From assembly GCA_977017575.1 (NCBI GenBank), contig CDRNVI010000049.1, positions 372,001 through 436,000 of the forward strand: a stretch of DNA of 64,000 bases. The letters run 5' to 3'. This document shows, piece after piece, positions 55,795-64,000 of this stretch; the first letter of the stretch is position 1, and every line of letters begins with the position of its first letter. Made by a program: the position numbers and the translations under genes. This DNA is from Paramoeba atlantica (Eukaryota > Discosea). The notes under the pieces were generated by a model, which was not told the origin of the DNA, did no database searches, and worked only from the letters and a program-made list of their open reading frames with translations.

Positions 55795-58560
55795 CTACTC
55801 GACCTTCACATAATACAGGTCATTGGTCGCGGGATGAAACCACGTAGTATTATCTTCCTCACCCACACGGTAAAAATAGTACTGTTTTCCCACTGAATTC
55901 TTTTGAAACGTCCACCCCTCCGGAAGCACCGGAAAGTCCGCACAGGACTCCGGTACTTTCCGCTCTGCCGCACGCTCCTCTCCTCCCTTTTCCTTCTCTT
56001 CCCTCCTCCCCGCATTCCCCTCCACCCCCCTCGGTGGCGACCTCTCTCGGGTTCGCCTCTCCTCCCTGTGGTATCTCCCTCCCTCCTCTTTGCCGCCATA
56101 GGACCGCTGTCTCTCCTGATCGTCCCTCTCCCCATACCCTGTCCGTCGCCGTACCTCGCGACCGTACCTCCCCTCCCCCTCCTCCCCCCTTCGTCGGTCA
56201 TAGCGCTCTCGACTTACGCGCTCTCGACTTCTTCTCTCACGGGAGCGGTCCCGACCGGACCGTCGATGCCGACTGTACGACCGACGGGTCTCCCGTGAAG
56301 GGGTTGAGCGTCGCGTATCAGAGGCACGCGTCGTCCACCTCTTCGTCTTCGAAGGACTCCTGTCGTACGGACCGCTTCCCTTATGATCCAATGAGGAGGG
56401 GATCACAGGATTTGAAGGCGGATCCCTCTGAGCCTCACTACGGCTGTGAGCTCTTCCCTCACGCGATCCTGTGGAGGCCGTGGTCACAGGATCCGTGGAC
56501 TCCCCCCGTTTAGATTCACACCTACGGTTCGGATCGCTTCCTTTGTGATGCGAACCGTAGGAGGAGGAGAGCTCGGGATGGGAAAATTTGTTTGTTTTAT
56601 GCGTTTCCCTTTGTTGTTCTCTTGTTTCGTTCTCTCCCTTTTCATGCTGTCCTGGTTCTCGGTAGTGTCGAGAAGAGGAAGGGGAAGAAGTAGTAGAAGA
56701 GGAATAAGCAGAGGCGTCGGGTCGTGCCCGCTCCTCTGGGTACGCGTGTACCCGGGAGTGGTCTCTGCTGTGGTCTCTGGTGTCTCGAGGGGGGTAGCGG
56801 TGGTCCGTGCTTGCTGCTGGAGCGTGTCTGCGGTCTGTAGGGTTTACCGCAGGATGGTTTCGTTGGTTATACGAAGGGGGTAGGGGGCGAGCGCCCCAAC
56901 GGGAGGAGGGAGGAGGGGGAGGCCCATGGGATGGATGCCACCCTCGGGAATCTGGAGGATAAGACCGGCCGCCGTGGGGAGGGTAGGACATAGGGGGGTA
57001 GGCGCCATAGGCTCCTGTGCGATGGTGAGGAGGAGGAGGAGGAGGAGCATGACCTCGAGGGGGGAGGGATCCGGGATATCCATGCACTCTGCCGCCGTCC
57101 GATCGACCTCGAGGGGAGGGGGCTGGGGGAGGTGGTGGAGGGGGCGCAGCGGCTTGGGCGGCTCGTTGGGCGGCTATTCGCTCTTGCTGCTCACGGGCTC
57201 GCCTTTCAGCGTGCTCGTGGATGGGGTCTCCCGGGAGTCGTGATGGGGTAGTGAGCATTTTACCCTTCGTCTTGGATTCTTGTAACAACAAGGCGCGAAG
57301 ATCCTCCACGACGCCGTAGAAGCTGATATTCAGCCCGCTGTCGACCGTTTGCAACAACGCTTGGGACGCACTTTGGGGGTCTTGAAACTGAATAATAGCT
57401 ACGGGAAAGTACTCGTCGGGTAGGAAGGAGGCGCTAACATAACCTTCACACTCTTGAAACATGTACTGTACATCTTCCAGACCAACATTTTCGGCGATGT
57501 TTCGCAAGACAAGCGAATCACTTCTGCGGTCAAGATCCCAGGTAGAGATGCTCAAGTCTTCCACATTTTTCGGCATTCTATACGGGTCATAAATAGATGC
57601 AGCGCCCAGCTGCTTGGAACACACTTCATCCTTCAGATGTGCGTAGCGACACTCCGCGCCCATGCGACAGACCATCTTTTTTTTCGGATCAAAACGTTTG
57701 CAAGGTCTAAGAAAAACACCTTTACCCGTCTGGCCTTTGCTAAGAAAGTACTCGCTAATCCCCTCCGTGTGCAGTAGCTCATCTGTGCTAAACAACATCT
57801 GCCCACGCGGTGTGTCTACACTTACCGGCAATGGAGGATCCTCCAACCGAGTCCTCACAGGCTCCTCGTTGGAAATCGACGGGTTTCGTCGCGCGGTCTG
57901 GGCTTTCTCGAATGCCTCGCCCAGACCCCCGAAGGATGTGTGGCAGAGTACAATATCGTAGTACCGTCGATTTTGGTCAACAAAGAAATTGGGGCGATTA
58001 GGTAGGTTGTGTACTTTGGCGACCTGCTCCGCCCTTTCTGTGGTGTCAAGGTAAATACACATCCAGGCCCAGCGTGGCTCAGCACAATCCGGGTCGGGGC
58101 ACATAGGCTCCATTAGACGAAGATGGGGGCGAAAGGTCGCACTAATGTAGTGAAAAACTGCGTGTTCGGTAAGATGTGACTGAGGAAGTGAACGAACACC
58201 AAACAGCACCGCTTTATCGAGCTTCTTTTCATAACCTGGTGTAGGTGCGTAGTAATGTACATTAGGATTTATCTCCTGAGGCGCTGACTCAGTGGCTGGG
58301 GGTCCGGTAGAGTTTGAAACATTCTCGGATGTAGATACTGGTGGGGCGGTCTCAGAGATTTCTTCCTCCTTCGGTGTATTGTCTCCATTCACAGCTTTTT
58401 CGGTGACGCATGATTTTTCCGGATTCACCCCACCCTCATCCTCCGGGTTTTGCGCTGGTTCTGATGCGGTGTATGACTTGATGTCATCGTGGGGTGCCTC
58501 TTGAATAATCTCGGAGTCCGGGGTGTCAAGGCAGGGATGCGTCTCTTCGGGTTCTGACAT
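55795..58560 (-). CDS. CCCH zinc finger, RRM and WW protein with an RS-like region
   Basis: 921 aa. Acidic N-terminus; residues about 115-210 look like a divergent RRM-type domain; C287-x10-C298-x5-C304-x3-H308 is a CCCH finger; residues about 348-420 are a second RRM (DSLVLRNIAENVGLEDVQYMF). A Pro/Gly/Tyr-rich stretch and an Arg/Ser/Asp-rich stretch follow, and a WW domain closes the protein (LPEGWTFQKNSVGKQYYFYR...TTWFHP). The layout suggests a pre-mRNA processing factor, with the WW domain binding proline-rich partners. I cannot match it to a single named factor; CWC2/U2AF35-like finger-RRM architecture is the nearest. Confidence 0.75.
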   Translation of the reverse strand: MSEPEETHPCLDTPDSEIIQEAPHDDIKSYTASEPAQNPEDEGGVNPEKSCVTEKAVNGDNTPKEEEISETAPPVSTSENVSNSTGPPATESAPQEINPNVHYYAPTPGYEKKLDKAVLFGVRSLPQSHLTEHAVFHYISATFRPHLRLMEPMCPDPDCAEPRWAWMCIYLDTTERAEQVAKVHNLPNRPNFFVDQNRRYYDIVLCHTSFGGLGEAFEKAQTARRNPSISNEEPVRTRLEDPPLPVSVDTPRGQMLFSTDELLHTEGISEYFLSKGQTGKGVFLRPCKRFDPKKKMVCRMGAECRYAHLKDEVCSKQLGAASIYDPYRMPKNVEDLSISTWDLDRRSDSLVLRNIAENVGLEDVQYMFQECEGYVSASFLPDEYFPVAIIQFQDPQSASQALLQTVDSGLNISFYGVVEDLRALLLQESKTKGKMLTTPSRLPGDPIHEHAERRAREQQERIAAQRAAQAAAPPPPPPPAPSPRGRSDGGRVHGYPGSLPPRGHAPPPPPPHHRTGAYGAYPPMSYPPHGGRSYPPDSRGWHPSHGPPPPPSSRWGARPLPPSYNQRNHPAVNPTDRRHAPAASTDHRYPPRDTRDHSRDHSRVHAYPEERARPDASAYSSSTTSSPSSSRHYREPGQHEKGENETREQQRETHKTNKFSHPELSSSYGSHHKGSDPNRRCESKRGESTDPVTTASTGSREGRAHSRSEAQRDPPSNPVIPSSLDHKGSGPYDRSPSKTKRWTTRASDTRRSTPSRETRRSYSRHRRSGRDRSRERRSRERVSRERYDRRRGEEGEGRYGREVRRRTGYGERDDQERQRSYGGKEEGGRYHREERRTRERSPPRGVEGNAGRREEKEKGGEERAAERKVPESCADFPVLPEGWTFQKNSVGKQYYFYRVGEEDNTTWFHPATNDLYYVKVE

Positions 58561-58804
58561 TGTCTGTATGAGGAAGTTTAATCACTATTTCTAACAACAA
58601 ACATCGAATGTTAACCCGTATAAAGTTTATACATCCGTACAGCATCTACAGTACATCGCCGTATTAATAGGAGGTTTATTCTCAAAACACCTCTCTTTGA
58701 AAGAAGCGGTCGACGTACGTCATTAGTATGAATCATTAAAATAGAGGAACATGGGATGAGAAACAGAAAAATCATGCTTGTTTTCGGCTTCCACCAGTGT
58801 ACCT

Positions 58805-59938
58805 CTACTTCTCATACTGTCGTATGATCTCAAGGATTGGTCGAAACCATTCCGAGAGATCCAGCGGGTCCCCTCGGTGTGTCGCCTCTACCAGCGTTCG
58901 TAGTGTCGGGGGGTCCATCGTTGGGTCAAATGTGTCAACCGTATGCTCGGGAATCGGGCAGCATAGCCGACCCGTTCCCGGGTGTATCACCAGAGGACTT
59001 TTCAACAAGTGGTTTCGCATGCGTGAAACATTCACGTCAAGTCGGGGATAGGTAGTGGCCAGCACAAGTCCCTCCACAGCCCATAATAAATTGTGCGACT
59101 TGGCAGTTGCACACAGATCGGAGTAGCGTAGACCATGTCGGTCCAAAGCCTCTACTACTCTCTCCACGTTCTTGAGACCAGACGCCACACGCAACAGGTA
59201 TGCAGAGAGTGCCTGGCGAGTTTTCTCATTGCTTGCGACGCAGTTCTTATTGCTTGGGTTAAGATAAGTGGCCTCAAAGCTGTTCGCGAGGTGTTTCTCC
59301 AGTACAAGACGAATACTGGGGTGCAGCCATCCTTTTTTTCGTAGCTCCGTGTCGCAGTTCGTTGCGAAACTAAATGGGTCTGTGCCACCCTCGTATACCG
59401 TGAGGTACCCGACGAGCGCGTTTCGCTCATCGTCGGTCAGTTGTCGTGCACTCTCGTCACATACCCAGGCATGAACACCACGACGACCACTGTACACCCA
59501 GAACAGTTGCGAGAAGCCTAAATCATGTCGAATCAGCTCGGACAAGGCGTGGACGGCACCTGCGATCAGAGGCCAACACTCGACGCAGATGGTCTTCTCC
59601 GAGCAACAATCGCGTACATTGTCGTAGTCGCTGATGTCGATGTCGAACACAAGTTCACGTTGTTCGGGAGTGAGTGTGAGGGCACCTTTGCGCTCACACG
59701 GATGGGAGAAAATCGCGCCAAAGTCAATCTTTTCCGGTACCATCCGGATTAACTCCGCGTGCAGAGCATCGGCGTTGGGAAAGGTCATAAAGCGCTTGAC
59801 AAAACTTCCCCCGGCAAAGCTGAACTCACGGTTTAAAAGTAGGGAGGGCACGCCGTACGATAGCCACTGCGAGATGAGCCTTACTGGGAAAATACGATTG
59901 TAATACTCCTGCAAGTCATTTTTATCCACTGCGGACAT
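58805..59938 (-). CDS. PRIM1: DNA primase small (catalytic) subunit
   Basis: 377 aa. Catalytic aspartates D99 and D101 (ELVFDIDISDYD), a zinc cluster around C111-C121 (RDCCSEKTICVECW), and WVYSGRRGVHAWVCDES match PRIM1 nearly residue for residue. It synthesises RNA primers for DNA polymerase alpha during replication. Length is slightly below the human protein (about 420). Secure. Confidence 0.98.
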   Translation of the reverse strand: MSAVDKNDLQEYYNRIFPVRLISQWLSYGVPSLLLNREFSFAGGSFVKRFMTFPNADALHAELIRMVPEKIDFGAIFSHPCERKGALTLTPEQRELVFDIDISDYDNVRDCCSEKTICVECWPLIAGAVHALSELIRHDLGFSQLFWVYSGRRGVHAWVCDESARQLTDDERNALVGYLTVYEGGTDPFSFATNCDTELRKKGWLHPSIRLVLEKHLANSFEATYLNPSNKNCVASNEKTRQALSAYLLRVASGLKNVERVVEALDRHGLRYSDLCATAKSHNLLWAVEGLVLATTYPRLDVNVSRMRNHLLKSPLVIHPGTGRLCCPIPEHTVDTFDPTMDPPTLRTLVEATHRGDPLDLSEWFRPILEIIRQYEK

Positions 59939-60090
59939 TGAAGAAAACGAAGTACGTGGAATGTAAAACTACGGAACAATTTCCTTAAAATATAAACCGC
60001 CCAGAGACGTACAACTTATGCATTTAGAAATTTGTCAAAAGAAAGCTCAAAGAAATTATATGTAAATCGCAACTCTACCATCCATTTTCC

Positions 60091-61293
60091 CTACTCTGCA
60101 TCCTCTGTGGGGGCGCCTTCCTCCATTCCTGTATCCTCATCGATGCAAATAAGATTCTCTTCTTCGTCGACACCTGCCATTTCCTTTGACTCGGCATTCG
60201 CCGCCGGCACGGGGTCTTGCGCATCCTTCCCCTTTCCCACCCCGAGCCTTGGCTGTACCCATTGAAACTGTTTCCGAAACGTCCGCGTGCGTTTCTTCTC
60301 ATCCGCGTCCAACCTCTCCTGCACATACCGCACCCACCCCCTACACTTCCTCTTCGCCAACGCAATCGCCCTCTCCAACACCGCTCTCGACACCGCCACC
60401 CCTCCCACCTTGCTCACCCCACACAACTCCCCATGCGGATTCACCAACACCCGGATCACCGCCACCACCACCGCGGCCATCTCCCGATTCGTGGGATCCA
60501 CCAACAACCCCTCCCCGGGGGTTACCCCAACACTCACACACAACGGCACATGGTGCATCACGAAACCCACAGGGTCACGTTCCGGGGCCACCCGTACCCC
60601 CGACCGAAACGGAAACTCCATTTCCCCGTTGTTGTTGTTTTTCTTCCTCTTTATCTTCCCTGTCCCCTCGCCTTGCTCCGCCCCCGCCCTCACCACCGCG
60701 GGTCGCCGAAAGTGCCGCAGGGCCGCCACCCCGCACAGCACCACGGCGTCCCACAGGTTCCCCTCATCGGCGAGCACCGTCACCTCCACCCGCACGCTCC
60801 CCACCACCTCCCCGGGGACCACCACGAGGAGGGAGGGGTCGAGGGCCCCGGAGGAGCGCACCACGTGCTCGAGGGTGGTGGTGAGGTCAAGGCAGAGGGG
60901 GGGGGAGGCGGAGGAACCACTACCACTCGTGGGGGTAGAAGAAGAAGACTTGGCCATCTTGGGGGTACTCATGAAGGGGTGGGGAGTGGTCGTAGTCGAT
61001 AAGGAAGAAGATAGAGAAGAGGCTGCGGGTACGTGGGGGGAGAGGGTTACGGCGAACTCGAGGAGGCCGAGATGGGGGGACTCGGGGGGGGGCTCGACGA
61101 GGGTGTAGGCGACGGTGGCGGCGACGGTGGTGGCGCCGAGGGTGAGGGTGGTGGAGGCGGCGGTGGGGGTGGGGGGGAGGGTGAGGGTGAGGGGACGGTG
61201 CTGGGTGGGGGTGCGGAGGTCGTGGCGGAGGGGGAAGGGGGGGGAGAGGGCGGTGCGGAGGAGACGGGTGGAGGAGGGGGTGGGGATGTCCAT
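60091..61293 (-). CDS. RRP45: RNA exosome core subunit RRP45 (EXOSC9)
   Basis: The ATG at 61293 gives 400 aa, MDIPTPSSTRLL; the longer open frame is untranslatable-looking. Family blocks: TTLTLGATTVAATVAYTLVEP (cf. GKTRVLGQVSCELVSP), LLVVVPGEVVGSVRVEVTVL, GNLWDAVVLCGVAALRHFRRP (cf. IDAASIAAIVALCHFRRP), ERDPVGFVMHHVPLCVS, and LVDPTNREMA. It is part of the six-subunit RNase PH ring and is usually catalytically inactive. The middle is C-rich on the coding strand, with Ser/Thr low-complexity. A pyrimidine tract ends in AG at 61344-61345. Confidence 0.92.
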   Translation of the reverse strand: MDIPTPSSTRLLRTALSPPFPLRHDLRTPTQHRPLTLTLPPTPTAASTTLTLGATTVAATVAYTLVEPPPESPHLGLLEFAVTLSPHVPAASSLSSSLSTTTTPHPFMSTPKMAKSSSSTPTSGSGSSASPPLCLDLTTTLEHVVRSSGALDPSLLVVVPGEVVGSVRVEVTVLADEGNLWDAVVLCGVAALRHFRRPAVVRAGAEQGEGTGKIKRKKNNNNGEMEFPFRSGVRVAPERDPVGFVMHHVPLCVSVGVTPGEGLLVDPTNREMAAVVVAVIRVLVNPHGELCGVSKVGGVAVSRAVLERAIALAKRKCRGWVRYVQERLDADEKKRTRTFRKQFQWVQPRLGVGKGKDAQDPVPAANAESKEMAGVDEEENLICIDEDTGMEEGAPTEDAE

Positions 61294-61468
61294 GGAGGGG
61301 AGAGGGGAGGGAAGGGAAGGGAAGAGGAAAGGAAAACGGGTTGCTATTTTGGAGGAAAAACGGAGGGTAGAATGGGATAGAGAGAGAAAAAATCGAAGTG
61401 CAAAAAAGTGAATGGTTTTCAGTTTTATTTTACAAGACAAAATATCCGCTACAAGGATTGAACCTGGT

Positions 61469-62155
61469 TTAGTCTAATCGTAGTTTTTGAAGTAACAGGT
61501 CTCGAAACTGCTCTATGCTGGGGTCCGTACTGCCGCACTCCTCCCACCCCACCATGCGATCGATGCAGTTGTCGTCACGAAAGAAAACGACACAGGGCAG
61601 TACCGTGACGCCGAGCTTGTCGGTGAGAAAGGGAGATTTCTCTGCGTTAATTTTTACGAATCGTATGGACCGCATTTCCGGTGCCGTCAGAGACAGCAGG
61701 CGGTCCATCTTCTCACACGTGGAAAACTTGGGGTGAAAAAAGTGAATCACGGCACAATCACTACCCCCGTAGGTACGCAACACGACGCGAAAAAACTCAT
61801 CCTCGGTAATCTCGCAATAACCTCCGTGATGGGCGGCTTGCTCTACTTTTCGCTTCAGTGCGGCTGCCCTCTCTGCCCTCCAGAGCCGCAGCTCACTTTC
61901 TTCCTCGTCCATCCCGGTTTCTGTGTCACCGGATGGAGAGGAAGTTTTCCGATCTGACTTTCCATACGTGTAGATCTCCTGTTTTGAATCCTGTGGTGTG
62001 GTACGAGGGAGCAGGTGCGCGGCGGTTGGAATCACATCCCCTAAGGGGTCGCGCGTCGCCATGTAAGATTCAGACTTCATTTGTTCAATTGCCCCTTGGA
62101 GGGCATGTCCTGCGTCTACATTGGCCGATTCTGAAAGTAAGCCGCTTGATTTCAT
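61469..62155 (-). CDS. Phosducin-like thioredoxin-fold protein (TXNDC9/PLP3-like)
   Basis: 228 aa. ELRLWRAERAAALKRK followed by HGGYCEITEDEFF is the phosducin-like entry into a thioredoxin fold, then VIHFFHPKFSTCEKMDRLLS, IRFVKINAEKSPFLTDKLGV, LPCVVFFRDD and VGWEECGSTD, as in TXNDC9. Only one cysteine remains at the active-site place (STCEK), as usual for this class. It is thought to modulate CCT chaperonin folding of tubulin and actin. Confidence 0.9.
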   Translation of the reverse strand: MKSSGLLSESANVDAGHALQGAIEQMKSESYMATRDPLGDVIPTAAHLLPRTTPQDSKQEIYTYGKSDRKTSSPSGDTETGMDEEESELRLWRAERAAALKRKVEQAAHHGGYCEITEDEFFRVVLRTYGGSDCAVIHFFHPKFSTCEKMDRLLSLTAPEMRSIRFVKINAEKSPFLTDKLGVTVLPCVVFFRDDNCIDRMVGWEECGSTDPSIEQFRDLLLQKLRLD

Positions 62156-62756
62156 TGTGATGTTGTAGAATACTGGAAAAATAGTTAGGCTTGAAGGTTT
62201 TGCTTTCAGAGCGCAAGTAAAATAAAGAATGATGATTGGTACGTGAATATTCGTAAATATACAAATCTCATATCCGTGCGGTCAGTACGAGCCAGGTTAC
62301 GCCAAGAATACTTGGACGAAGCACTACTGAATTAAACGAATATTTGTGTCAATGAAACAGAGGAAATAACGACAAGTTGAAAATGACAAGATCTCGAATG
62401 TTAAACAAACTTCAGTTTTTTGCAACTAAGAATCTTACTTACCACAACCGAAAAAGTTTTTGTAAAGAACGCTTATTTAATAATTAAGCCCATGGCAAAA
62501 AAATGAAGAATGCGAGTTATTTATAACTTGGTCGCCCTAACTCCTTTTTTCTGGGTGCAGCACACGATTCATGGAGCGATTGGCCTACTGCTACGGCTTG
62601 CAGTATTTTTGTCTTTCTAATGTTTAGCCTATTTTTTAACGAAAAGGCATACATCTTTTTTTTCAAAGAATTGCTGTTTTCGAAAGAGGCATCAAAAATA
62701 AATGAATTTTCTCTAGTACACGTATTCGGGGTCGTGTATTTCCCCATTACTTCACT
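62156..62756. other. Intergenic spacer, 601 bp
   Basis: AT-rich; one 76-codon minus-strand frame (62517-62747) has no family look. No RNA gene or repeat recognised. Confidence 0.3.
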
Positions 62757-64000
62757 TTATGCGTCCGGCTTCTCACTGACACTAAGTAACCCACACCGAA
62801 CTGGTCCTTTCACCGCATCCTTAAGATGAGCAGCAATGTGCTTTGAGTACTTAATTTGCCATGCGTCAAACTTATGTATTTTCAGCATCGACCTGCGCTG
62901 CTCAAGCAAATTGCTTAAGTATTCCATGGCTACAATAAAGGCATCTTCCGTGTATGGCGCAAACTCATGTATCCCACGTGCAGTCACCTGCCATGACTTC
63001 TCACCTGGTAATATTTCAATATTTTCATTCGGGCAGCGAATCTCCGCACTCAGAGCACATTTTTCGCACATAAACACAGCTCGGTTCTTTTGCGCGCAAT
63101 CGTAACATTTAAAAATCACTCCCGTGGTTGGCTCATCGGGGTGTAGTGCACAGCGCAGGACATTACCCTTACAATCGTGCCCATTCGACAATGAGTTCGG
63201 TGCCAGGACTTGAGACACCGTCGTTAACGCATACACCGCATTACGGAACCGATTTAACACTTGCCAGGACGCCCCAAAGCTCAGCCCATTCATATCCCGC
63301 AGTGCTACCCTTTGGTACTCCCCAAACACACGCTGGGCGCCAAAATAGAGAAAATCTGATGCGCACGCGTTCAACAGAATCGAACGGTTTCCCTCGTGTC
63401 GGTCAAAGTCCACAAAATCGACCGCTGGGAGAAGCCCAGGGTCTAAGTGCAGATCAAGCGGCATGGATTGGATGAAATCCTCCAGGGAGTCAAAAGTGTC
63501 ATCATGACCGCTGAGCGCCACAAACGGGGAACGCACCTTTACGTCGCGGTGGGCGACAATAAAAGCAGGGCTGTGTGTTCCCGTGTACGCGTGTGAGGTA
63601 AAAGGGAGTTGAAATCGGGAGGGAAGCTCCTCGCAGAGGTCCTGGGCCATGGATTTGTAGTGCTGCAGCACAGATTGGGTGTAGTTCCGCAGTCTGGCGT
63701 GAAAAGAGCCATGCTCGAGTACTTTGTGAAAAGGAAGCGTGACAGCATTGCGCTCCTCTCCCCGGAGACGGGCCTCGGCCTCACACGTTTTGCACGTACA
63801 ACTGTGCACGGAGCGATGGAGCTCCAGGGGAAGACCAAAATCGTCGGTTTGGAGAAGCGCAGCCATCGCGGTTAGGAACAAAGGCATCATAACGCAAGTC
63901 TCCTTCACAGGTGATCCCTCTTGGTGAAGTACAGGATGAAAAGTTCCCGCTAGATCATGGAAATCTCCGCTGCGTAGAAGGGCTAGAAACGTGAAATTCA
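62757..64000 (-). CDS. Unknown protein with Cys clusters, 5' end beyond the window
   Basis: The frame stays open to the right edge, so the start lies outside; the visible part is 414 codons. The ATG nearest the edge is 63890, but coding-like residues (FLALLRSGDFHDLAG) continue upstream. There is a SCTCKTCEAEA cluster early and, later, CALHPDEPTTGVIFKCYDCAQ followed by FMCEKCALSAEIRCP, suggesting zinc binding of RING/ZZ/UBR-like kind. The middle is helical. No family was recognised. Confidence 0.6.
   Translation of the reverse strand, partial: NFTFLALLRSGDFHDLAGTFHPVLHQEGSPVKETCVMMPLFLTAMAALLQTDDFGLPLELHRSVHSCTCKTCEAEARLRGEERNAVTLPFHKVLEHGSFHARLRNYTQSVLQHYKSMAQDLCEELPSRFQLPFTSHAYTGTHSPAFIVAHRDVKVRSPFVALSGHDDTFDSLEDFIQSMPLDLHLDPGLLPAVDFVDFDRHEGNRSILLNACASDFLYFGAQRVFGEYQRVALRDMNGLSFGASWQVLNRFRNAVYALTTVSQVLAPNSLSNGHDCKGNVLRCALHPDEPTTGVIFKCYDCAQKNRAVFMCEKCALSAEIRCPNENIEILPGEKSWQVTARGIHEFAPYTEDAFIVAMEYLSNLLEQRRSMLKIHKFDAWQIKYSKHIAAHLKDAVKGPVRCGLLSVSEKPDA

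Noticed and set aside
62517-62747. 76-codon ATG-started minus-strand frame
   Set aside because: Follows the neighbouring stop within 10 bp, no domain, low-complexity Lys/Ser content; likely a UTR shadow, though not excluded.
62757-64000. JBP/TET oxygenase as partner of the glycosyltransferase
   Set aside because: No HxD...H iron site or Arg for 2-oxoglutarate in the expected order was seen.
1-64000. tRNA, rRNA, spliced-leader or CRISPR loci
   Set aside because: I looked for B-box-like GGTTCGA in intergenic DNA, SL-type donor sequences and regular spaced repeats; none was convincing.

Overview
The window looks like nuclear DNA from a compact, intron-poor protist genome. About 38 host protein genes are packed at roughly one per 1.6 kb, nearly all are single uninterrupted ORFs, and every one lies on the minus strand. 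That long unidirectional array, together with an ApaH-like phosphatase, an M32 carboxypeptidase, PPR and helical-repeat organelle proteins, and a glycosyltransferase like those that modify DNA bases, suggests a euglenozoan (kinetoplastid, prokinetoplastid or diplonemid). This is inference: no spliced-leader gene, rRNA or tRNA is visible. TAA, TAG and TGA all end recognisable genes, so the code looks standard.

Layout in plus coordinates. 0-20 kb: PPR/PIN protein, MORN-repeat MAPKKK, OLA1, a TAGT-like glycosyltransferase, ArfGAP, an unknown basic protein, a CTF8-like protein, an Asn-rich membrane protein, a helical-repeat protein, p23, a small membrane protein, an ApaH-like phosphatase with a 92-bp MITE upstream, and an mL46-like protein. 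20-24 kb: simple and tandem repeats, then a decayed non-LTR retroelement. 24-40 kb: aldo-keto reductase, PEX3-like protein, an unknown, DBR1, methylcrotonyl-CoA carboxylase alpha, M32 carboxypeptidase, glutaredoxin, rhodanese, small TIM and UTP4-like WD40. 40-46.5 kb: accessory region with a Tc1/mariner element holding one in-frame stop, a transposase-less relative beside it, a hairpin repeat, and a direct-repeat pair around 45 kb; RRP40 and two small genes sit here. 46.5-64 kb: a 200-aa unknown, a CDC26-like protein, a damaged MutY gene, uS11m, a 1640-aa helical-repeat protein, a CCCH/RRM/WW protein, PRIM1, RRP45, a TXNDC9-like phosducin-family protein, and an unknown zinc-binding-like protein that runs off the right edge.

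Many genes serve organelle gene expression (mL46, uS11m, PPR/PIN and helical-repeat proteins, small TIM) or RNA processing (RRP40, RRP45, DBR1, UTP4, CCCH/RRM/WW, ApaH-like phosphatase). PRIM1, CTF8, MutY and CDC26 serve replication, repair and the cell cycle. The order does not look like functional operons and fits general polycistronic transcription. Several genes contain strongly strand-skewed islands, C-rich on the coding strand and G-rich on the plus strand, coding for low-complexity or divergent protein parts.
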